From Myxococcales bacterium (GTDB lineage Bacteria > Myxococcota_A > UBA796 > GCA-2862545), in the NCBI GenBank assembly GCA_019634415.1, contig JAHQVJ010000199.1:1-56320 (forward strand): a DNA stretch of 56,320 bases. Reading direction: 5' to 3'. Each line of letters begins with the position of its first letter. The first letter of the stretch is position 1. Of this stretch, positions 29,222 through 37,488 are shown piece by piece. Below the pieces are notes generated by a model. It was not told the DNA's origin and made no database searches. It was given only the letters and a program-made list of their open reading frames with translations. Both the position numbers and the translations under genes were made by a program.

Positions 29222-30964
29222 CTACCTCCGCATGTCGCGCACCCACTCGAGGAAGCGCTCCTGCGGCCAGGTGTTCGCCACGCGCTCCTTGGGCACCCAC
29301 CCGCGCTGAGCCTGCCGGGCGCCGAAGGGGGCCCGCCGGGCCATCTCGCTGACGTGGTGGCTGTCCGTGCTCACCACGAAGGTCACCCCTCGCTCCACGG
29401 CCCGACGAAGCACGGGCGCCGCCGCATCCAGCCGAGGCAGCGCTGCGTTGATCTCCAAGGCCACACCCGTATCTGCCAGCGCATCCAAGATGGTGTCCAG
29501 ATCGAGCTCGATGCCTGGTCGACGGCCGATCATGCGGCCCGTCAGGTGCCCCACCACCTTCACGCTCGGATCTTCGATGGCCTTGAGCAGCCGCCGCGTC
29601 TGCACCGCCTGAGGCAGGTCGAAGTGCGAGTGCACCGCGGCGATGCACCAGTCCATGCCGTGCCGGAACTCCGGGTCGTAGTCCAGCCCTCCATCGGGAC
29701 CGATGTTGAGCTCACACCCCCGCAGTAGCTGGACGTCCGGGTAGTGCTCCTGCAGTGCCGCCATCTCCTCGGCCTGGCGCTCCAGCTCGTCGCGAGACAC
29801 CCCGTTGATGGGTAGATCCTCGGCATGGTCCGTGATGGCCAGGTAGGCGAACCCTCGTCGGCGGGCCTCGGCCACCATCTCCTGCAACGAGCTGCGCGCG
29901 TCGCCCGAGCGATCCGTGTGCACGTGCAGATCTCCGAGGAGATCGGTGGGCTGCAGCGCCTCGGGCAGCGATCCCTGAAGGGCCGCCTCCACCTCCCCCG
30001 TGTCTTCCCGCATGGGGGGAGGCACGAAGGTCATCCCGAGGGCCGCATAGATGGACGACTCCGTCTGCGCGGCCACCACCTCGCCCGACTCGGACGCTGC
30101 CAGCGCGTACTCGTTCAGGGTGAGCCCGCGGTCCATCGCCAGCTGCCTCAGCCGGATGTTGTGGCCCTTCGAGCCCGTGAAATACAGCGTGGCCGCACCC
30201 AGCTGCTCGGGCTCCACCACCCGCAGGTCCACCTGCAGTCCCCCCCGCGTCACGATGGAGGTCTTCGTGGCCCCCTGTGCCAGCACCTCGGCCGCCAACC
30301 GGTGGGTGGCGAACCACGCCATGACCGGCTCCGGGTGCACCGACGCCACCACGATGTCCAGATCGCCCACCGTCTCGGCCTGGCGACGCAGGCTGCCGCA
30401 GGGAACCGCCTGCAGCACCTCGGGCAGCTCCACGAGCTCCGCCACCAGCTCCTCGGCCAGGCGCATCGCGCGGTGGATCGGCGTGCGGCGCTCTCCTTGC
30501 TTGAGCCCCAGTCGCTCGATGGCCTTGGCGATCTTGGCCTCCGACTTGGCCCCCAACCCCTCCAGCCCGCGCAGGCGCTCCTCGGCGATGGCCTGTCGCA
30601 GCCCGTCCAGATCCTCGATCTGAAGCGCCTCGCGCATGCGCGCCAGCGTCTTGGGCCCGATGCCGGGAATCCGCGACAGCTCCACCACCGCTGGCGGGAA
30701 GCGCTCCCGCAGTGCAGTGAGCTTGGCCACCGAGCCCGTGTCGAAGTACTCCCGGATCTTCTTGGCCGTGGCCTTTCCGATGCCGTCGAGCGCCACCAGT
30801 TGCGACTCGGTCATCACCTCCAACGGCTCGTGCACCGCCTGTAGCGCATGTCGCGCACGCTCGTAGGCCCGAGCGCGAAAGGACTGCGCGCTCTGGTCGC
30901 TCAACACCGAGAGCTCCGCGAGCTCCCGCAGCAGCGCATCCACCTCGTGGTTTCGATTGGCCAT
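29222..30964 (-). CDS. polX: DNA polymerase/3'-5' exonuclease PolX (family X with PHP domain)
   Basis: 580 residues, typical length. An N-terminal helix-hairpin-helix region (55-75 and 96-118, GIGKATAKKI and PGIGPKTLARM) binds DNA. The family X palm has catalytic Asp201 and Asp203 in GDLDIVV and Asp246 in VDLRVV. The PHP exonuclease domain (345-580) carries GDLHVHTDRSGD, ITDHAED, CELNI, AAVHSHFD and STDSHH metal-binding motifs. Gap-filling polymerase for base excision or break repair in the cytoplasm. I chose the ATG at 30964, which begins MANRNHEVDALLRELAEL as in homologues; the Shine-Dalgarno is weak. Confidence 0.95.
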   Translation of the reverse strand: MANRNHEVDALLRELAELSVLSDQSAQSFRARAYERARHALQAVHEPLEVMTESQLVALDGIGKATAKKIREYFDTGSVAKLTALRERFPPAVVELSRIPGIGPKTLARMREALQIEDLDGLRQAIAEERLRGLEGLGAKSEAKIAKAIERLGLKQGERRTPIHRAMRLAEELVAELVELPEVLQAVPCGSLRRQAETVGDLDIVVASVHPEPVMAWFATHRLAAEVLAQGATKTSIVTRGGLQVDLRVVEPEQLGAATLYFTGSKGHNIRLRQLAMDRGLTLNEYALAASESGEVVAAQTESSIYAALGMTFVPPPMREDTGEVEAALQGSLPEALQPTDLLGDLHVHTDRSGDARSSLQEMVAEARRRGFAYLAITDHAEDLPINGVSRDELERQAEEMAALQEHYPDVQLLRGCELNIGPDGGLDYDPEFRHGMDWCIAAVHSHFDLPQAVQTRRLLKAIEDPSVKVVGHLTGRMIGRRPGIELDLDTILDALADTGVALEINAALPRLDAAAPVLRRAVERGVTFVVSTDSHHVSEMARRAPFGARQAQRGWVPKERVANTWPQERFLEWVRDMRR

Positions 30965-31130
30965 CGATGATCCGTTCAAGGGGTCGTCCACATGTATCGA
31001 GGGGCCCATGGGCTCCACAGGGCCGCATCTCGTCGCGCTCTGCTCCGGGGGGTGCCCGTGGGCGTCCGACGAGGTGCGGTCCTTGCTCCACCGTGTCAAG
31101 CTGCTGGGAGCGACCGTAGGAGCCCAGGTG

Positions 31131-32297
31131 ATGCGTGGAGCCATCGCTGTGTTGGCGTTGTGGGTCCACGCACACCAGGCGTACGCGGGCGTGCCCATCG
31201 CACTACCCGACCAGGAAGAGGTCGGCCCGTGGCTCATTCCGCTACAGCTCGCCGGCCTCGAGCCCGCTGGCGGACCAGCACGACTGCAAGTCACCCGCAC
31301 CGAGGACACCGAGCGCTGGCAGCTGCGCGCCGTGGACGCTCAGGGACAGGAGCGCGTCGTGGAGGTGCCCCGACCGCGCACCCCACGGGATCGCGAGGAG
31401 CTGGCCTTCCTGGCGCGGGGTCTCGTGCGTGATCTCGGCGACGCCCCCACCCCCGCTGCCAGGAGAGCGCCGCATCTGCCAGCTCCGCCGCCGCCGCCGC
31501 CCTCCCTCGTGGTGGCGCCTGCCCCCGAGGTGACCGCCCCTGAACCCTCCCCCCCTCGAGCCGAAGGCACCGACGAGGAGGCGCAGCCAGAGCCAGAGCC
31601 TCCCCCGCAAGCCCCGCAGCCGGTGCTCCCCCCGGAGTCCCAGGTGAAACCCACCGACACGGCGCCGAGGGTCTGGGAGTTTCCCGAGAACGGCCCAGAA
31701 GAACGGAAGTCCCCTAGGCGACGACGGCGCAAGCGCCCCCCCACACCCTTCGAGGTCCCCTCCTTGGCGCTGGGCTTCCACAGCAGCTTCCGCCCCTCCG
31801 TGCAGCCCGGGTTCTCCGTGACCCTCGGACTTCGCGCGCCCCAGCCAGGGCTCGCGTTCGCCGAGGTCCGCATGCGCGCCACGGCCAATCGCGCCCTGCT
31901 GCAGACCGACCTCGTTCGTCAGATCCTGTTCGTGGACATCGACGCCTTCGTAGGCACCACGATGCTGCGGAGCGGCTCGGTGGGGGTCGGGGCTGCGATG
32001 TCGTATCGGGTGTTTCGACAGCAGTTCACGCCCATCGACACCTCGCTCGCCCCCGTGGTCTTCACGAACGCCGAGATCCCGCTGCTGTCCAACCGGCGCC
32101 GACGACGAGCGCGACCAGGGCGTTGGGCGGTGAACCTGGATCTCCAGGCCCGACTCGACCTGCAGCGAACCGAGATGATTCTGGAGGACCAATCTAGGCT
32201 TCAACTCCTTCCCGTCGAGATCGGCACCGGGATCACCGTCCGATTTTTCGGGGCGGGTGATCTGTTCGTGCGCCCGCCCACATCTACCGAACGATGA
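31131..32297 (+). CDS. Secreted proline-rich protein with beta-barrel-like C-terminus
   Basis: 388 residues from the ATG at 31131 (AGGAG 8 bases upstream). The signal peptide is MRGAIAVLALWVHAHQAYA. Residues 110-210 are a Pro/Glu/Ala linker, and a patch of basic residues (RRRRRKRPP) sits near 200. The last 170 residues alternate in beta fashion and suggest an outer-membrane barrel. It lies 37 bases upstream of a sigma gene and probably heads the same operon. No family recognised. Confidence 0.68.
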   Translation: MRGAIAVLALWVHAHQAYAGVPIALPDQEEVGPWLIPLQLAGLEPAGGPARLQVTRTEDTERWQLRAVDAQGQERVVEVPRPRTPRDREELAFLARGLVRDLGDAPTPAARRAPHLPAPPPPPPSLVVAPAPEVTAPEPSPPRAEGTDEEAQPEPEPPPQAPQPVLPPESQVKPTDTAPRVWEFPENGPEERKSPRRRRRKRPPTPFEVPSLALGFHSSFRPSVQPGFSVTLGLRAPQPGLAFAEVRMRATANRALLQTDLVRQILFVDIDAFVGTTMLRSGSVGVGAAMSYRVFRQQFTPIDTSLAPVVFTNAEIPLLSNRRRRRARPGRWAVNLDLQARLDLQRTEMILEDQSRLQLLPVEIGTGITVRFFGAGDLFVRPPTSTER

Positions 32298-32334
32298 CTC
32301 ACGGAATTCACGACCTGTGCAGGGAAGCCCCCCT

Positions 32335-32916
32335 GTGAGCAACCCGTCTCCCGAGCTCGTCGACGCCGCCCTGCGTGGCGACGATGGGGACCTGGACGAT
32401 CTGGCTCGCGCGTGGCTGCCCCACGTCTATGCCTGGTGCCACCGCCTCGGAGGTCCCACGGTGGACGCCGAGGACGCTGCCCACGAGGTGTTGATCATCA
32501 TGTGTCGCCGCATCCACAAGGTGAACAGCCCGGGCCAGTTCCCGTCGTGGCTGTTCGGGATCACGCGCCGGGTGATCGCCAACCATCGGCGCAAGGCCTG
32601 GGTGCGGCGCTGGGTTCCCGGCGCGAGTCGCGAGCGCGAAGACACGTCGTGGAGCCCCCTGAGGACCGCAGAGGCCCGACAGACGGCCGAGTCCGTGTGG
32701 CAGGCCCTGGACGCGCTGCCGGAGAGCCAGCGCGAGGTGTTGGTACTGATCGAGCTGGAGGAGCGGAACGGGACCGAGGTCGCCGAGCTGCTGGACCTCC
32801 CCCTGGGAACGGTGAAGAGTCGGCTACGAGCCGCACGTCGCCGCTTCCGCCAAGTCATCGAACGCGACTGTGCGGGACTGCTGCCAGCCCCCACGTCCTC
32901 CGTCGAGGTGGGCTGA
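32335..32916 (+). CDS. ECF RNA polymerase sigma factor
   Basis: 193 residues from a GTG at 32335 (AGGGA 9 bases upstream). Region 2 carries VDAEDAAHEVLIIMCRRIHKV and WLFGITRRVIANHRRK. Region 4 carries LDALPESQREVLVLIELEE and the helix-turn-helix VAELLDLPLGTVKSRLRAARRRF. It is coupled to the FecR-like gene (TGATG). This cassette differs from the sigma gene at 25959 in having a FecR-type partner, so a different inducing signal is likely. Confidence 0.9.
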   Translation: MSNPSPELVDAALRGDDGDLDDLARAWLPHVYAWCHRLGGPTVDAEDAAHEVLIIMCRRIHKVNSPGQFPSWLFGITRRVIANHRRKAWVRRWVPGASREREDTSWSPLRTAEARQTAESVWQALDALPESQREVLVLIELEERNGTEVAELLDLPLGTVKSRLRAARRRFRQVIERDCAGLLPAPTSSVEVG

Positions 32917-33926
32917 TGGACACAAAGGAACTTCTTCGATCGCTGCCCCCTCCCGACCCTGGTGGGATCGACCGCGTGTGGACACGCTACCGTCGGGATC
33001 GCCGCGGAGAGTCTCAGCGCATGCGCTGGATGATGCCGCTGGCTCTGGTGATGGCGGCGGCCGTGGCACTGGTGACCCTCATCCCGGAGAACGAGCGCTC
33101 CATGGTGCTCGACGCGCCGGACGATGCCGCCAACACACTGGCGTGGAGCGAGCAGGTCAACCTCACGTTCGCAGGCACGGGCTCGGTCACGGGGACCTCC
33201 AAGGACCTCGTGGTGAACTGGCAAGCGGGCACGCTTCGCGCCGAGGTGGCCCCCAACACGGGCACCGGCCTGTCCGTGCGCACCGACGAAGGGTCCATCG
33301 ACGTGGTGGGGACGGTCTTCAGCGTGCGGCGCGACGCACTCGGAGTCACCACCTGGGTCGACAAGGGCCGGGTGGCGGTCTCCTGCGAGGATGGATGGCA
33401 GGGCGAGATCACGCCCCAGATGGGCTCCCACACCTGCCTTCCCGTGCGCCCCGCCATGCTCCTCGGTCGCGCCGACGCGCTGGTGGAGCAAGCGGCGCCC
33501 GCCTCGGACGTGCTCGACGCGCTGAATCGCGGCATGGCTGCTGCACAGCCCGGCGCCCCCGTGGTCGGTGAGCTGCTGGCCCTGCGGATGGAGGTCCTCT
33601 CCGATGCCGGCCGCCCCGACGAGGCCCTGCGCGATGCAGACGCCTACCTCGCCTCGGAGGGCCCCAGGTCCCTGGAGGTCCGCCGGTTCGCAGCCTGGCT
33701 CGCCCTCGCAGAGCGAGGGTGCGCGTCAGCCATGCCCTACTTGGAGCGCCTCGGACCCTCCGGCATGGGCGCCGACCAGGTGCTGCTCGCGGAATGTCTC
33801 ATCACGAGCGAGCCATCGCGGGCTCGCGCCCTCCTTGGCACTGCTCTTGCATTACCCGATCTCGACGAAGAGTGGACCCAACGCGCGCTGCAGGCGCGGC
33901 GTATCCTCGATGGAGTCACGCCATGA
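32916..33926 (+). CDS. FecR-like sigma regulator, membrane anchored
   Basis: 336 residues. A cytoplasmic N-terminus (1-35) precedes one TM helix (about 36-58) and a FecR-type beta domain (about 75-175; VRTDEGSIDVVGTVFSVRRD is the characteristic GT.F.V.. core). The C-terminal 140 residues are helical and TPR-like. FecR proteins hold the cognate sigma factor at the membrane and release it on a periplasmic signal. The start overlaps the sigma stop; the stop overlaps the next lipoprotein start (ATGA). Confidence 0.85.
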   Translation: MDTKELLRSLPPPDPGGIDRVWTRYRRDRRGESQRMRWMMPLALVMAAAVALVTLIPENERSMVLDAPDDAANTLAWSEQVNLTFAGTGSVTGTSKDLVVNWQAGTLRAEVAPNTGTGLSVRTDEGSIDVVGTVFSVRRDALGVTTWVDKGRVAVSCEDGWQGEITPQMGSHTCLPVRPAMLLGRADALVEQAAPASDVLDALNRGMAAAQPGAPVVGELLALRMEVLSDAGRPDEALRDADAYLASEGPRSLEVRRFAAWLALAERGCASAMPYLERLGPSGMGADQVLLAECLITSEPSRARALLGTALALPDLDEEWTQRALQARRILDGVTP

Positions 33927-34495
33927 ACACCTCGATCCTCGTCCTGTGGATGGCCGGCTGCGTCAACACCGTGCGCTTTCCCCCCGACCTGTGGGGCGAG
34001 AGCTGGACCACCACCGACGGCTGGTGGTCCGGTGACACCGGACGCCCCGACACGGGTCTGCAGACCGACGGACGCCTCTCGGTGAGTCGCGTGCTCGGCG
34101 GCTGCAACGACGCCCAGACCACGATCGACTACACCGCCATCACCACGGGCTGGGCCAGCGACGCCACGCTGACCATCTACCGAGAGTCCGACGGTCGCAT
34201 GGAGCACCACGACATGTCGATCATGGATCTCGATCCCGCCGGCACCTGGGACCGCTGGCAGATCGAACTGGAAGACGGCGTGGCCGAGGGGGCGCACGTT
34301 CCAGGGATCAACACCGTCATCGCCTGCGAAGAGCCGGGCAACGTCGCCTACGCCATCCGCCTCCAGGACGACACCCAGCGCACATCCGACTGCGTGCTGT
34401 GGGGCCAGTCACGCAATGCCCTCAACATCCAGCTCATCAGCATGGACGCCGACGTGTCCGCAGCCGGTGGCTGTGAGTTCATCGAGATCCCCTGA
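33923..34495 (+). CDS. Small lipoprotein downstream of the sigma/FecR pair
   Basis: 190 residues. The lipobox is LWMAGC with Cys13. The mature part is rich in Trp, Thr and Asp and contains four further Cys, suggesting disulfides. No family recognised. It is translationally coupled to the FecR-like gene, so it may be the surface target or signal receiver of that module. Confidence 0.72.
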   Translation: MNTSILVLWMAGCVNTVRFPPDLWGESWTTTDGWWSGDTGRPDTGLQTDGRLSVSRVLGGCNDAQTTIDYTAITTGWASDATLTIYRESDGRMEHHDMSIMDLDPAGTWDRWQIELEDGVAEGAHVPGINTVIACEEPGNVAYAIRLQDDTQRTSDCVLWGQSRNALNIQLISMDADVSAAGGCEFIEIP

Positions 34496-34542
34496 CCGTT
34501 TCCTCTCCCGTCGTGCGGCCCTCGCGGGCCACGGAGGTTTCC

Positions 34543-35517
34543 ATGCGAAGCATCGTCGGCCTTGGCGTCGTCGCCACGTTGGCCACCGCCTGCCAACCCG
34601 AGAACGAGCTGCGATTCACCTCCACCTTGGACCTACAGACCAACGGCGTCGTCCTGACCGATGACGGCCTCGACGCCCACGGCGGCATGGTCGGCACCAC
34701 GTGCACCATCGACGTCAACTGGGGCTGCCCCACCGAGGACGCCGACCTGCCCACCGACGAAGAGCGCGTGCTCGATCACCACCGTGGCACCACGCTGGCC
34801 AGCTCCAGCGAGGGGCTGCACGTCATCCGGTCCCAGGCGTGGCAACAGGAGGAGGATCTCGCCATCGCGGGCGTGCGCACCGCGCACCTCGGCTCCGCCG
34901 GCACCATGGTGGTCTCGGGGCTCGACAGCGGCTGCGAGCTGTCCATCGATGGCGGCACTGCCGTGCCCTTGCCCGCCTCCGTGTGCGCAGACGACGTGCG
35001 CTTCGCCTTCGACAGCACCAACGGCACCGCGTTCGCCGCCACCGACGACGGTGTGATGCGACTGGAGATCAGCGGCTCCGACGTCATCGGGGAGTATGGC
35101 GATCTGATCGCCTTCGACGACAGCCTGGGCCTGATCTACGTGGCCCAGAGCGGCAGCGACGTCCTGTACGGAGTGCGGCCCAACGGCGTGCAGGAGTGGT
35201 CTGCGCAGATCGGCGGCGCCATCTCGTCGGTGGCTGCTCGCGGACGCCTGGGCGAGGCCCTGGTGATGGCCACCACCGACGACGGCTTCGGGCTCATGGA
35301 GCGCCGTGACGGTCGAAACGGAGAGCTGCTGGGTCGCTCGCGTCTGCCCGACGGCGACAGCGAGATCGTCGTGTCCGACAACGGACGCACGCTCGCCCAC
35401 ATCCGCCCCACCGAGGTGCACTTCTTCACGCTGGAGAACGGCTCGGACGAGGAAGTGGTCATCGACGAGACCCCGCCGAGCTGCATCGATCCGCTGGCTG
35501 GCATCGCTCGCGAATAA
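34543..35517 (+). CDS. Lipoprotein with beta-propeller-like repeats
   Basis: 324 residues from the ATG at 34543 (GGAGG 5 bases upstream). The lipobox is LATAC with Cys17. From about 95 on, repeats with DDGVMRLEISG-, SLGLIYVAQSG- and GRTLAHIRPTEVHFF-type strands suggest a WD/PQQ-like beta propeller of five or six blades. There are paired Cys (about 63/73, 137/154). Function unknown. It begins 47 bases after the previous lipoprotein and probably ends the operon. Confidence 0.72.
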   Translation: MRSIVGLGVVATLATACQPENELRFTSTLDLQTNGVVLTDDGLDAHGGMVGTTCTIDVNWGCPTEDADLPTDEERVLDHHRGTTLASSSEGLHVIRSQAWQQEEDLAIAGVRTAHLGSAGTMVVSGLDSGCELSIDGGTAVPLPASVCADDVRFAFDSTNGTAFAATDDGVMRLEISGSDVIGEYGDLIAFDDSLGLIYVAQSGSDVLYGVRPNGVQEWSAQIGGAISSVAARGRLGEALVMATTDDGFGLMERRDGRNGELLGRSRLPDGDSEIVVSDNGRTLAHIRPTEVHFFTLENGSDEEVVIDETPPSCIDPLAGIARE

Positions 35518-35828
35518 AATTCGCCGTCTTGGTTGACAGGTCACCCAGAACGGATCATCTTTCAACCACTGCACAATTCCGTGCACCCTCTTCCGCATGG
35601 AGAGTCATGCCACTCCTGAGCCACATGTTCGAAGGCTCACCGTCATCGCGATGGCGGGGGGCTGATCTTCTCGTGCCGACGTGGGTGCCAGCCAGCTAGA
35701 GCCTTTGCTCTCGCTCAGCGTAGCCCCCGGCGGTGTGAGACCTTCGGGGGCTTCGTCGTCCTTGCACGAACTCCCCACCAGAGCCGATGCATTTCGTATC
35801 GGTTGCATGGATAGTTGTTTGTTTTGCT
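35518..35828. other. Intergenic region with a GC-rich hairpin
   Basis: No credible gene is seen in these 311 bases. An 8-bp inverted repeat, AGCCCCCG (35722-35729) and CGGGGGCT (35745-35752), forms a strong hairpin without a T tract in either direction. It could terminate the lipoprotein operon or belong to a small RNA upstream of the tRNAs. A TTGACA at 35534 lacks a convincing -10. The stretch is visibly less GC-rich than the genes to its left. Confidence 0.4.
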
Positions 35829-35901
35829 GGACGAGTAGCTGAGTTGGTCCAAGCGCCTGACTAAAATTCAGGAGACGGCGGTTCGAATCCGCCCTCGGCC
35901 A
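35829..35901 (+). tRNA. tRNA with apparent AAA anticodon (isotype uncertain)
   Basis: A complete cloverleaf of 73 nt. The acceptor is GGACGAG/CTCGGCC with an A3-G70 mismatch. The D stem is GCTG/AAGC with a G13-A22 mismatch and GG in the loop. The anticodon stem is CCTGA/TCAGG with loop CTAAAAT, the variable loop has 4 nt, and the T arm is GGCGG/CCGCC with loop TTCGAAT. Discriminator A73; no encoded CCA. Reading from T33, the anticodon is AAA (35863-35865), which would pair with UUU (Phe). Bacterial Phe tRNAs normally have GAA. The short variable loop rules out a normal Leu tRNA. It may be a divergent, acquired or decaying tRNA. Confidence 0.7.
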
Positions 35902-35911
35902 TTTCCACAGA

Positions 35912-35983
35912 ACGGGCGTAGCGCAGCGGAAGCGCGGAGCATTCGGAATGCTCAGGTCGTTGGTTCGAATCCAGCCGCTCGTA
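35912..35983 (+). tRNA. tRNA-Pro (CGG anticodon)
   Basis: A 72-nt cloverleaf. Acceptor ACGGGCG/CGCTCGT (one G-T pair), D stem GCGC/GCGC with loop AGCGGAA, anticodon stem GAGCA/TGCTC with loop TTCGGAA (anticodon CGG), variable loop AGGTC, T arm GTTGG/CCAGC with loop TTCGAAT, discriminator A. The GCGCAG D arm is typical of proline tRNAs. No encoded CCA. It lies 10 bases after the previous tRNA and 6 bases before the tetR stop, at the left edge of the accessory region. Confidence 0.85.
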
Positions 35984-35989
35984 TCCGAG

Positions 35990-36529
35990 TCATCCCCTGC
36001 CCGATCCGTCCGCCATCCCGGCGATCAGGATCCGAAGTCCCTCCTCGAACTCCCGCCCCACCCACTCGTCGTCGGCCCCCCCCTGGGCCAGGTGGAAGGA
36101 GGCGTGACCCACCACGAAGTAGAACACCGTCTGAAACGCAGCCACGGCGGTCACCTCGTCGAAGCCATGGCGCAGCAACATCGACACCCCCGACTCCAGC
36201 ACGGCCAGGGCGCGAGGCGTCTGGGCAGCCCGCGTCGCCACCAGCGGAACCACGGCCGGATGTGCAAACAGCACATCCCGAAAGGCAGTGGCCAAGCGTC
36301 GCACCTCGTCGGGCCAAGGACCCGACGCAGCGACGGGAACGCGTGCGATCACGGCATCGTGCACCGCATCGAGGAGATCGTCTTTGCTGCGGACGTGTCG
36401 ATACAGCGACATCGCCTCCACGCCGAGGCGTCGCGCCACGCTGCGCATGGACAAGGCTGCGAGCCCGTCTTCGTCCGCCAGGGCGAGTGCCGCGTTCACG
36501 ATGCGGTCTCGGGAGAGTGCCGCTGCCAT
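35990..36529 (-). CDS. TetR-family transcriptional regulator
   Basis: 179 residues from the ATG at 36529. The start is supported by comparison with the truncated second copy, since similarity begins at LQGVMAAALSRD and upstream codons differ. The N-terminal helix-turn-helix (DEDGLAALSMRSVARRLGVEAMSLYRHVRSKDDLL, 19-53) and the larger ligand domain with TetR_C-like helices are intact. A 28-bp near-palindrome at 36588-36615 is its likely operator, and it would repress itself and the divergent peptidase. The peptidase next to it is only a stub; the intact one with the same operator lies 4 kb away. Ligand unknown. Confidence 0.88.
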   Translation of the reverse strand: MAAALSRDRIVNAALALADEDGLAALSMRSVARRLGVEAMSLYRHVRSKDDLLDAVHDAVIARVPVAASGPWPDEVRRLATAFRDVLFAHPAVVPLVATRAAQTPRALAVLESGVSMLLRHGFDEVTAVAAFQTVFYFVVGHASFHLAQGGADDEWVGREFEEGLRILIAGMADGSGRG

Positions 36530-36748
36530 GACGCCCTGTAATCGGGCTCGCTCGACGAGCTCGGCGGGTCGCTCTTTCTCGAGTCGAGCTAACACTGTAA
36601 GCTTACATCGTAAGCAGCCGGGCGAGGCCCGCATGTGGATCCGACAAGCCACTCCCACGCGCCGCGCAGCCGTGCGACGAGACGACGCCAAGTGGCTGCG
36701 CGAGAGGGTCGTCGACCTCGCCACGCCCAGGCACGCGCTAGCCGAGGC
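36482..36748. repeat. Imperfect direct repeat, left copy (tetR 5' end - operator - peptidase 5' end)
   Basis: 267 bases matching 40486-40750. The two coding ends are nearly identical (the first 16 tetR codons and about 38 peptidase codons show only a handful of differences). The spacer between the genes has diverged, apart from the operator core. The match stops abruptly at GCCGAGGC on the right and GGCGAG on the left. Confidence 0.85.
36588..36615. promoter_or_regulatory. Putative TetR operator, left copy
   Basis: A 28-bp near-palindrome centred on a perfect 12-bp core TGTAAGCTTACA (36596-36607), flanked by GCTAAC and GTAAGC half-site repeats. It lies between tetR and the peptidase start codons and is conserved in the second copy although the surrounding spacer is not, which argues for function. 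Confidence 0.65.
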
Positions 36749-36755
36749 GAGCTGA
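36633..36755 (+). pseudogene. Truncated M28 peptidase gene fragment
   Basis: 40 codons from ATG to a TGA just past the repeat boundary. The first 38 residues (MWIRQATPTRRAAVRRDDAK and on) match the N-terminus of the intact peptidase at 40635 except for one Ile-to-Thr change. All catalytic residues are missing. It keeps the operator and probable promoter, so a short peptide could still be made. Confidence 0.8.
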
Positions 36756-37282
36756 CGATGCGGGTCGGGCGCTGCCCCTGCATCACGCTGCCCGTCTCGT
36801 CCCACACGATAAGCCTGGACGCGATCGCGGCAGAGAGCTTCGGATTCTGCGTGCCGGCCATTTCGCACAGGTCAGAGCCGCTGCGCCGCACGCCCGTGTC
36901 CACGTTGCCGCGTAGCTCGGCGCGTACACCCCACCGGATCTGCACCTCCACCGTGGTGGAGCCCTGCGCGATCGACATGAGCCGGTGCTGCCCGTCCAGT
37001 AGCTGGGGTTTCCGTCGCTGTCGGACGTCAGAAGCAGCATGCCGACCTGGTACGGCCAGTCTCCAGAATCAACCTCCTGCTGCAGCATCTGAACCTGATA
37101 TGGGCGCATCGATCGATCAGCGTGTTCCACTCAAGCAGCTCACGTGCAAGCCCTGGCGATACCTCCACCCGAGCAAGGCAAGGCTCGTAGTGGTCCACGA
37201 ACGAGTCGTTGAACAGGTCGTGGACGGCGTGCACGTCAGGCGCAGCACCGTCCGGGCAGTGCGTCTTTGCACGCCGAATCAT
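36749..37282 (-). pseudogene. DGQHR/ParB-N-like domain gene, two frameshifts, 3' end lost
   Basis: Starts at the ATG at 37282 (GGAGG 5 bases upstream): MIRRAKTHC, then VSPGLARELLEWNTLID. Near 37120 the reading continues in a second frame as RSMRPYQVQMLQQEVDSGDW. Near 37010 it continues in a third frame as GKPQLLDGQHRLMSIAQGS, then GNVDTGVRRSGSDLCEMAGT. Joined, this is the common 'DGQHR' domain, often on plasmids and islands. Similarity stops at the left repeat boundary, so the 3' end was lost in the rearrangement. Non-functional as it stands. Confidence 0.7.
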
Positions 37283-37488
37283 CGGAGCCTCCATGTTGAC
37301 GCGCACGGCAGCAGATCTGAAACGCAACTGGTGTTGACTCAGCGTCACGGTCTGGTGCAGAGTGGGGGGTGGTTCGGACGCCTCCACGGTGGGGGACGTC
37401 CAGGCCACAACAACCCAGGAATGTCGCCCCCGGGAGTAGCTACCATGCACGTTGTGCCGCGGGGCTCGTACTTTGAACGGGAGATCGT

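Noticed and set aside
35534..35562. TTGACA as a promoter for the tRNA genes
   Set aside because: No acceptable -10 at 16-18 bases, and the site is almost 300 bases from the first tRNA.
35518..35828. Possible tmRNA or other structured RNA upstream of the tRNAs
   Set aside because: Only one solid hairpin is present; no tRNA-like domain, tag frame or other family signature could be found.
35829..35901. tRNA-Leu(TAA)
   Set aside because: The AC loop places AAA, not TAA, after T33, and the 4-nt variable loop is incompatible with a class II leucine tRNA.
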